A stretch of 64,000 nt of DNA from Gadus chalcogrammus. Taxonomy: Eukaryota > Chordata > Actinopteri > Gadiformes > Gadidae. The notes under the pieces were generated by a model. The model made no database searches and had not been told where the DNA came from. It worked only from the letters and a program-made list of their open reading frames with translations. The first letter of the stretch is position 1, and every line of letters begins with the position of its first letter. Made by a program: the position numbers and the translations under genes. The stretch is from NCBI RefSeq assembly GCF_026213295.1, contig NC_079417.1:3223143-3287142 (forward strand), read 5' to 3'. Shown piece by piece: positions 38,971-64,000 of the stretch.

Positions 38971-40440
38971 TTAAAACACAGCACTCAAAAGTCTTTCAAC
39001 TTGAATGTTCTCCCTTTAGTCATTCATTACAATAAAGAACACACATCTTAGCATCCATTATAGTGGGGATGAGGTCATGTAGTTTGTCATGTGGTTGTTG
39101 TTCTTTTACCATATTCTAGGCCTACCGAATAACTATTGCTGGGTTAGGCTCTTGGGCCCATGACGTACTGTATGGGCCTACCAATAGGGCAACATGGACA
39201 TCTCAGTCTTTCCAAATTCTGTGGGTGTCCAGGCTACTCTTGAAAGAACTCTCCCTGAACCAATGAGCCCGGATCTAGCGCACCTTAATGGGCCGACGAT
39301 AAATATTCCATGTTGCCAAGCAGCCTAGGTGCGACGGTTCACTCCCTTTCCGTGAACCCCTTGTGTGCAGGTCTTAGCTCGGCGACACCGGCGGCAGCAC
39401 ATGGGTAGCCTAGCTGGAGGCATCTGGCCTGCCTCAACATGCATTACTACCGTCTGGTGTACTTTGAGTCATTCATACAGGAAGTCGACGCATCCCCAGC
39501 TGAGAGATCGCAATTAAGTTACAGCTAATGAAAACAAAAAAAAGGGATGGGTTGTCGTGTATGTGCCACCGTTTCGAAAGTATTCCAGAGACTCTCCAAA
39601 AACGACTTTTCCTATTTTTCCTGAACTTTGACCCAAATACATGGTCCTTGGACGATCTGCCACATCCCGGCCCCAAATGCACCCATCTTTCAATCCTACA
39701 CATTCGGGAAACAGTGGAGCTGCGTGATGCGAGTTATGGATGTGTACATTTTAGCAGCCGTTCTCACCTCTTAATAATGTTAATGATAATTAATATTTAT
39801 TCTAATGATAGGATGCTTTTTCTATAGTTTACCAAATTAATGGAAGATAAAAAACAATGGGTTTAAATGACAGCCTAATGTTATTGTATATATATATATA
39901 TATAGCCTATTTATAGCAGTTTCATTCATGTTCTCTCGTGTAACGTTAGGTTGAGATTAGTAGATTATGCTTAAATAAAGATATTGGCCAGCATAACTCC
40001 TTTAAGCAGAGCAGGTCATCTGACACATATTAAATGTTTGTTCATCAATATATTTAAGACACAATCGTCTTTTTGTTTGGCTTTATTACATAAACCTTTT
40101 TGTTACAGAGACAGACTATTTTCTCTAGGCTATTAAAAAACACTTTCACCAGCAATGCCGATAGTGTGTGAAGGAGGGGGTTATGGGAATCAGTCAAATG
40201 AAAATCTCGACACATGGGCTGCCCATATTATTTCCTTATGACGGAAATACAGGTAACCCTACCCATGTTGTCCGAAGTACGCGACTGGGAGCCAGATTAT
40301 AGCCCTTCATATCGGACCTGGACCTAGACTCGATCAGGAACCAATTATACTTTTTTTACAACAAGACTTAATCCACTTACTTTCTCACTGAGATACCCGG
40401 TCGCCAACCCGATCACGAACACAATCCAAATGCTCCGCAT
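34623..40440 (-). CDS. sdc2: Syndecan-2, heparan sulfate proteoglycan
   Basis: Five minus-strand exons (40381-40440, 37193-37322, 36270-36418, 35145-35382, 34623-34786) join in frame to 246 residues; mammalian SDC2 has about 201. Residues 1-18 are the signal peptide. DDMYLEG, then SGG and [13 protein letters not shown] (residues 32-59), give classical glycosaminoglycan sites at Ser41, Ser56 and Ser58. The transmembrane segment is about 193-214, followed by [10 protein letters not shown] (C1), a variable region [17 protein letters not shown], and the C-terminal PDZ ligand EFYA. The variable region and the position next to cpq separate sdc2 from sdc4. Oddities: exon 4 is long and acidic and has two ectodomain cysteines (TTCTEDC), and the first Gly of the membrane GXXXG motif is Cys. 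Confidence 0.93.
35880..36190 (+). mobile_element. Non-LTR retroposon 3' fragment with (TTA)n tail
   Basis: Reads CTCAAAACTCACCTGTTCAAACTCGC, then GCACTGTAAGGTGACCTTGGGTGTCTTGAAAGGCGCC and a (TTA)n tail, as at the 3' ends of common teleost LINE/SINE families. It lies in an sdc2 intron, about 80 bp from exon 3. Confidence 0.6.
38895..38969. repeat. (TG)n microsatellite in sdc2 intron 1
   Basis: About 37 dinucleotide units. The rest of this 3-kb intron (37323-40380) shows no element I can name. Confidence 0.97.
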
Positions 40441-40735
40441 ACTTGTGTCCCACCAGCGACTCGAAGGCTGAGGTACAATAAAACCCAAAAGTGAGGTAAC
40501 TCAAAAAGTAACACAATCGTCCGCCCGGCCTTTCGATCTATGACGTGAAAGTGACTTTTAACTCGCTCGACGCGGGTGTGTTTGTGTTTGATCGGCGATG
40601 GTCAAATCTCAAGGTTTTTGGATAAGTTCAACTTCTCGGGCGCCTCAAGTTAACCGCTGCTCTCCGCTCCCTAGTGTCTTTTCTTTCAGCTGCGGGGGAG
40701 TTTGTTTGGGGCTGGCACTGCAGCGTGGCCCGCGG

Positions 40736-40752
40736 TGACGTCAGCGTGACGT
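40736..40752. promoter_or_regulatory. CRE pair in sdc2 upstream region
   Basis: The palindromic cAMP-response element TGACGTCA (40736-40743) is followed by TGACGTA (40746-40752), about 300 bp upstream of the sdc2 start, within the CpG-containing stretch 40500-40780 that probably carries the promoter. Confidence 0.45.
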
Positions 40753-40789
40753 AGCCTCGAACAAAAGGCATCGGTGGGAACTGGGAGCA

Positions 40790-41216
40790 TGGATGTATTA
40801 TCCATCATCATGAGCGTGTGGAGAAGAAAAAGAGAAGGAGAAAGGAAGGAAACAGGAAGTGAACAGTCGAACTCCAGACTCTGAGCAACAGCCTCATTAA
40901 CTTGTTAGTCATTGCAATGTTTTAAAATCTATACTCGTCCAAATGCCCTACAGGTATTTTATTTTCATGTCTCTGGTTCAGTCCCCTTAACGGTTTTACT
41001 TAAGTTTTTCTTCTTCTAAACCACTTTGTAACTTGGATTTGAAAAGTGGTTTATAAATAAATAAAGAAAACAACAAAGAAACTACTTAGTAGTCTCTTAT
41101 TATTGAAGTCAAGGGACTTGAACCGTTGGCATCCCAAGGTGCCTTGCTGGAGGGCCACATGCCAAGTTCTGTCCCCCATATCCTCTGCTCTGAGAACCAT
41201 CGGCCCCCAGTCGGCT

Positions 41217-41256
<40 letters not shown>

Positions 41257-42430
41257 TGCCTGGCCTTCCCTAAAATAGCTACCTATATTATGTATGCACA
41301 CCTGCTCATAAATCCTGAAATATACATGTTGTAATTTATAATCTTTTGATATCAAACATGCCTCCAGGAGTACGATCCTCTATCATACGATAGAGGATCG
41401 TATCCACGGCAACCCCAGCCAAGTATCGCTCCATGGGCCAACTTTCTGAAAAATGTAAGATCGGGCATTATACAAGGTATGGATTAAAACGCTGTTTGCC
41501 CTTCAAACCCTTGTCATTCTTTTCAATACTCTGATGTTCTCCGTTGTCTCAAAGGTTGAAGACCACTGAATGAGAATAATATCATAGAAACCATGGATTG
41601 TTTTTTTATAAGAGGTTAGCTAGATATTAAAGAAACAAATAGCCATTACTGTACAGATACATTATTTTATTGCAATTCTTTGTTGTAAAAACAGTTAGAC
41701 AAAGGTTTATGAATAAACTATCCTAGCCGTGTATATTATTTAGAAAACCTATTTCTGATGTTGGCAAAGTCTTGAGATGTTTCACAGCACACAATTCAGT
41801 AACATATGTAAAGTATAAGTTAATCTTCATATCATGTATATTATTGTTCTATGTTTGAAAGTGTCCTCATTTTAAAAACAACATATTCAGCTTTTCTACT
41901 TCCATTGAAACCAATTGAAACATTAAAAAAAAAATGAAAGACACTTGTTTTTGCGCAAGTCTTGCTGCCCTCTAAAGGCAACTCTGGGAACTGCATGGCA
42001 AGGCAAGGCACATTTCTAAGCCTTTGTCTTATAAGGCCACTTATCCCCATGGCCAAAACAACAATTAGGACAGAGCAACACATCCTGTTCATATATTCTA
42101 TCCACCAACTGCCCCCCAAAGTTGAGACCAACTTTGTGAAGCAGGGGTCTCAACTTTGGGGGGGGGGGGGGGGGGGGAGACGGACTACAGGGACCAGGAC
42201 AGACCGGTAGAACGCCGATTAGTCTTCACTGTAGAACGCCACGCCCCCAAAACACACGTCTGACTGGACTGGAGGCATTTGCCTTTTTTGGACATGGCTG
42301 GTTGCTGAACTAAACTGTCGGTCTGGTGGGCGTTGGGATAATCAACAAATAAACACTGCTCAGGCGTAGTGCAGCTGGACGGGGGGGGTTGTTGAGTCAC
42401 CGATAGTGACTCTCTGAGGTAGAACAAGGT
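40790..42430. other. Intergenic between sdc2 and mrs2
   Basis: No gene. It holds a retroposon-like tail (41020-41065, GTGGTTTATAAATAAATAAAG), a poly(G) tract of about 36 bp (41217-41252), a perfect 14-bp inverted repeat with 4-nt loop (41371-41402), and a second poly(G) run (42159-42177). Confidence 0.5.
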
Positions 42431-42439
42431 TTTTCCGAG

Positions 42440-59365
<16,926 letters not shown>

Positions 59366-60512
59366 GCCAGTTGCAGATGTAAGGTCAGCAGCACTCTGAC
59401 ATCAATGTCAGATCAGGATAAACGTATGGCAAGGAAATAGTGCAACGGATAAGGAAAGCCGATAATCGACACCCATCATATGTCTCGGTGAAACAGCTGA
59501 TTTAAAGAGAATGCATGGACAAAAGACATGTATTATTATAAGATGAAAAGTCAACTCCAGAAAGGTTTACGTGCCGTTGTGTGTGCAGCCAACAGGTTAA
59601 AAAGAGCAGTCAAGCTCTACACCTACGTCAACAACAAGGTGCATAGGTCCGCGTGAGAGTAAATGCAACGGTAACCTCTCCTTATCGCATCCTAACCATG
59701 ATGTGCACAACATACACAAGACCTTACCACCATGATAACATACATAACCCTGACTTCTGCAACATGTTTAGGAGCTAGCCCCCAAGCTAAACGCTGCCAG
59801 CCACAGTTTCCAGATAACTTTGCAAACAAACTTTTATTTGCAGAGTTACGGCTGATGTTGACGCACGCATGTTGACTCCGGCTGGGTAATCATTTAATCG
59901 GAAATAGTTTAAAGTTTCACGTGAAGTCCGACCATGGACCTGTTAGTCCGACGGGTGGGAATGTCGCGACAGCAGAGCACGAGACCCACAATGCATCGCG
60001 GTGCAACCCTGCGTTTGTTATTGTATGACGTAAACGTTCAAGTGGCAGTTCTGATATTAACCTAAAAATTGAACTAAATACATAAATAAAATAAATGAAT
60101 GAATTTATTAATAAATACCATTGTTAAATGTATGGCTTGTTGAATGGATTTTTTCTGCCTTTCTGTATATTTAAATAGCTACCGTATGCTGTGTAGTTGA
60201 AGCCTATGGTTGGAGCACGCTGCTGATGCTGGTCCTGATGCAGGATTCCGGTTCGCGGTTTCCTGGTGATGCTACGTCGAGACGCCTGCGACCGGAAGGA
60301 TGCTGGCAGTGCAGGAAGACTCACGGGGCTAAATGTTAACCTTTATGATGACTTTTATTTTTGAATCTGTACTTTTATAACGCGTTTTTTCTGGTGTTTT
60401 CTGTATTTACATTCCACTTTATTTGATCTATTTCGATTTGCTTATATTTTGCTGGTTTAAAATAATGTTTCCCTCGTGTTATTCCAAACCTGGAGACAGT
60501 GGGAGTAAAAGG
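59366..60512. promoter_or_regulatory. Divergent promoter region of mrs2 and clptm1l-like gene
   Basis: The two start codons are 1.15 kb apart and point away from each other. The segment 59930-60010 has CpG-containing sequence with CCCACAATGCATCGCGG, similar to a ZNF143/Staf-type motif, and ACCGGAAGGATGC (60290-60302) contains an ETS core. Both are typical of housekeeping bidirectional promoters. Transcription starts are not visible. Confidence 0.4.
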
Positions 60513-63500
60513 ATGTCTTTCACAAGGATCTTTCTTGGGGTGTTTGTGGTCTACATGTGTCACACCGCCTGGGTGCTGTACGGCTTCCTGAACACGAAAC
60601 CTTGCGACAAGGGAAAGGGAGAACAGTGTATCACTTCCTACCTGGCAGATCGACCAAAACTACAGGTTCGTTGCAACGTGTTTGGTAGTTTACAATACAG
60701 ACTCTCTCGCTCGTATTGATTAACTAATTTACTAAATAAGAAATCGAATCTATCTAAATCAATCTAAATAAAATCAATTGGGACAGCGTTTTTTGCTTTC
60801 TGTTTGAGAGAGACACATTCACAGAGAACACAAGAAAAAGCTTAGATCAGACTCTTATGGATGTCTTTTAACGAAAAACATTTCGGACAATAGGCTACAG
60901 AAAGTTATGCCTATCATATAGGCCTACCTAAAAAGTCATTTAAGTCTACGGTAATTTCTACATGTCATGTGTAACACTGAAATATATCAATATTCCTGAC
61001 CTCCAGGCTACGTTCATTTTGCGAGCTAATTTCTTTATTATAAAACACAGTTCGTAAAATATCACCCATGAATCAAACCCAGGCCCCCATGGGTCTGCTC
61101 CAGAAACCTGGTTTCTGCAGACCGTTATTCATGCGCTGCTCGTCTTCACCAGCTGAGCGTGTTCACCTGCCTGGTCCCGGAGGAGAGTCCGCTAAACCTC
61201 ATCCTCACAGTGGACCCCTTCGACCCGCACTCTGCGTTTGAAAAGTAGGTTAAGAGAGAAGTTTCTACATTTAATTACAAAAGGGTTGTTTAGAAAAAGA
61301 CCCCGTTTCTTGTGCAAAGTTGTGCAAAAAATGTTTATTATTATAATTATTTTTATTTTGTATTTTTGGCATCAACTATTTTCTGCATATAACAGAAGTC
61401 TGAGAAATATTCACTTTTCCATTAAATAGGAGCAATCCCACGTATTTATTTAATTGTATTACTTCAATGTTACTATCACAATATCACCCAACACCCCCTG
61501 AGAGCACAGCCTTCTCACAGGCTGTTTCCCCCGCCCTCTCTGCAGGCAGGTGAACGTCTCTCTGCCGGAGGAGACCCGGGCCAACGGGAGTCTCCACGCG
61601 GTCGTGTACCTCCACAAGGCCGGCGTCTCCCCCTTGGAGGACCACAGGGGGGTGCACCACGCGGCCCCCCTGACCACCTACACCACGCCCAGACACACAG
61701 CTGCACCGAGGGGCGCCCTGCGCCAGGTAACACGGGATATGATGTGGTGTGGATTGATTGATTTTATTTTGATTTGATCGTTTTGATATAGAATATGAAC
61801 AGCGCACTGTGTCGTACGCAGTGTGTAGTCGAGGGACGACACGATGACGCCCAAAGGCTTGTTTCCATAGTGGTCCCTGTGGGGGCAAGTCAAGAGGGCG
61901 GGTAGCAGCAAATCACACCTCAATTTACACAATGACATACAAGTCACACACATAACAAGGGTCATAATTAAGACATTCCGAAGATTGGTGTCTAAGTCCC
62001 AAACTGTTCACAATAGGTGTCAAATGTCAGATCTAGCAACTTTACGGTTTTGCATATCGAACCTTGCCGATTTACCCACGAGTCCTACAGTTTGTGTGTG
62101 TCCCTCTTTGTTTGTGTTTGTCTCCTTTAAGCAGGGGTCTTACAGATTAGAGGCTCTTGTTTCCCATTGGAAGCCACACCTTTCAATCACGGTGCTGTCC
62201 ACGGACTTCCCCTTCAACAAGGCGGGGCTCCCAAGTGACCTGAGACGCCACATGCGCGTGTGAGTCTCCAAAAGCCGAGGACTCGTTAACACCGATCCTT
62301 GTTGAATGATGGACTGGCTTGATTACAATCATCCTATCACTCATACCGCCCCATCCGTCTGTTTATAAAAAGGCCCAGAATACACGCCATTCCTTTGTTA
62401 TGAGTTGCAATGCACGGTTCTTATGTGTTCATTTTTACCACTGGCCGTACATCAGAATCATGAGACAGAATCAAATCATAATTCATTCAAAACTCATTGG
62501 GGCTCTCACAAATTGCTGAAAGAAAAAAAATTTAACCTTTTTTTTTTTACGGTTTTTGATGAGGGGGCATTGCCTTTAAATGGCAGATATGATGCAATGT
62601 TGGTTTGTCTCGCTCTGCAGCTTTCCGGACGGGAGGAAGACAACCTACCTCCCGTTGCTCCTGGTGGATCAGCTCAGCGTCGGCGCCAGAGACCTGCTGG
62701 TAGGCCGTAGTCTCTCTCTGATTAATGTGAGCGTTTCTCAACAGTGGGACGGAAAATCTTTGTAGATGTAGCTCACGCTCCAAACATCAAAACACACAGT
62801 ATCCACTCTCTCCCATGAAAACACACGCAATATCTATTTACCGGTACATTAGACAGAAGATGGGCAAGTGCGACGTGTTTATGAGCGTCTTTACGGTACA
62901 GACAGCTATATATTGTTGTTTCTCTTTCTTCTGACAAATGTACTTCCTGACTGTAAGTAGCTTTGAATGAAACCGTCTGCTAAACGCCCTAAACGTAAAT
63001 GTTGAAATGTTGTGATGTGTGTGCAGGAGGTCAGCAGCAGCGCGCGCCACCTCCCCCTGACCGTGTCCTACCGGGGGACGTCTCTCCAGAGCTTCAGGTT
63101 CTGGATCCACCTGCAGGACCTGGTCCACTCACTGCGGCAGTTTGGTCAGTCGGCCGTCCACAGTTCACCCTCTCGCTCACCTGATATCGGATCTGTCTTG
63201 ATGTGTTGAGTGAGATGCTGGTTTGCTATTCATTTGTAAGATAGGCTATATTTTCTATGCCAATTTTTTTTATTTATAAACCGTTTTTTGATTGACATTT
63301 TCTTTAGATCACTTGTAACCAAGTGACATTTAAAAAGCTGCTATCAGCACAATTCCTTTTTTTCATTGGGTTAGGATTGAGTCTTATGGTTCATGGATTC
63401 GGCTCTATAGCAATAGCCGTTAGTCAAGCGAATGCTTGAGAACTAAGAGACTCAATCAAAACACAATCCAATCAAAACAAAGTGGGACGAGCCACAGCTT

Positions 63501-64000
63501 TGAGCTAATATTTAAATGTGGTCCAGCACCAGTCAGAATTAAGTGAGCATGATAACAAAAACACGTAGCCTATCGTATGGCTTTCAAACGAGCCACTACA
63601 TACATTGCCTAGACACCCATGATTCATTTCACGACCTGATGAAGTGAGTCCGGTCAAGTGACGAAGCAGCTTCTATGTAGTGAAACACACCAGAGACTTG
63701 TGGGTCCACTGTGTTCTGTTATTTTATTTATTGTTAGCGCATTTAGCAGACGCTTTTATCCAAAGCGACTTACAACGGTTAATACACACATTGACGCACC
63801 AACGGCAGAGTCAACCATGCAAGGCGACAGCCAGCTTAGGGTTAAGTGTCTCGCTCGGGGACACATCAACACTCAGCTAGGAGGAGCTGGGGATCGAAGT
63901 AGCAACCTTTCGGTTACAAGACAACTGCTCTACCTCCTGAGCTAAACCGACCCACTGTTGCTGCTGCAGGTTTCACAGAGGAGAACATCGACGAGATCAA
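60513..64000 (+). CDS. clptm1l: CLPTM1L-like ER membrane protein, 5' part
   Basis: Plus-strand exons 60513-60665, 61153-61244, 61546-61726, 62135-62259, 62621-62699, 63027-63144 and 63970 to the edge join in frame (about 260 residues). The start MSFTRIFLGVFVVYMCHTAWVLYG matches the N-terminal membrane anchor of CLPTM1L. Further matches are YLADRPKLQLSV, NVSLPEETRANGSLHA, APLTTYTTP, LVSHWKPHLSI, YLPLLLVDQLS, LPLTVSY and RFWIHLQDLVHSLRQFGF. An upstream in-frame Met at 60464 would add 16 residues. The family (CLPTM1 domain) sits in the ER; CLPTM1L has been reported as a glucosaminyl-phosphatidylinositol scramblase in GPI synthesis. The stretch between exons 3 and 4 is shorter than in mammals. 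It could be a fish paralogue rather than the orthologue. The four-helix C-terminal part lies outside the window. Confidence 0.8.
62955..63003 (+). mobile_element. SINE tail fragment
   Basis: GTAAGTAGCTTTGAATGAAACCGTCTGCTAAACGCCC resembles the conserved tail of fish SINEs (GTCGCTTTGGATAAAAGCGTCTGCTAAATG). It lies just upstream of clptm1l-like exon 6 (63027). Confidence 0.6.
63725..63955 (-). mobile_element. tRNA-derived SINE, antisense to the clptm1l-like gene
   Basis: On the minus strand: TAGCTCAGGAGGTAGAGCAG (A box), CTTCGATCCCC-like B box, CTGTCGCCTTGCATGGTTGAC, then GTCGCTTTGGATAAAAGCGTCTGCTAAATGCG. The head of the element ends about 15-20 nt before the exon 7 acceptor (63969). Confidence 0.85.

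Overview
The window is vertebrate nuclear DNA, almost certainly from a teleost fish. It has multi-exon genes with GT-AG introns, orthologues of cpq, sdc2, mrs2 and clptm1l, tRNA-derived SINEs, hAT and Harbinger-like DNA elements, and a very high density of (AC)n, (GACA)n, (GTGA)n and poly(G) tracts. That microsatellite load recalls gadiform (cod-like) genomes; this last step is inference. All gene models were spliced by hand from the sequence using homology recalled from memory, reading-frame phase and splice consensus.

Layout. 0-15.6 kb: a tandem cluster of ZG16-like, single-domain jacalin-type lectin genes. Three copies are intact on the minus strand (3246-4870, 7575-9033, 10248-13153) with the same exon plan: a 52-nt signal-peptide exon, then 124, 100 and 93 nt and a terminal exon. 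One broken copy lies on the plus strand (152-1922) and one decayed remnant is split by a hAT element (14485-15560). 18.6-31.4 kb: cpq (carboxypeptidase Q, 10 coding exons, minus). 34.6-40.4 kb: sdc2 (syndecan-2, 5 exons, minus). The sdc2-then-cpq order in the same orientation matches the vertebrate arrangement as I recall it. 42.4-59.4 kb: mrs2 (mitochondrial CorA-type Mg2+ channel, 12 exons, minus). 52.5-56.9 kb: a plus-strand integrin-beta-like gene nested in a 6.5-kb mrs2 intron. Its product keeps the PSI, split hybrid and I-EGF modules but has no beta-I domain, beta-tail, transmembrane or cytoplasmic segment. 60.5 kb to the right edge: the 5' part of a clptm1l-like gene (plus), divergent from mrs2.

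The genes do not form one pathway. The lectin cluster is a lineage-specific duplication array, probably of secreted glycan-binding proteins; cpq is a secreted/lysosomal dipeptidase, sdc2 a heparan-sulfate proteoglycan, mrs2 a mitochondrial Mg2+ channel and clptm1l an ER membrane protein.

The points most worth following are the beta-I-less soluble integrin-like gene and its nested position, the loss of the canonical jacalin GXXXD aspartate in all intact lectin copies, a GC-AG intron in cpq, and the repeated placement of microsatellites or mobile elements within about 25 nt of splice sites.
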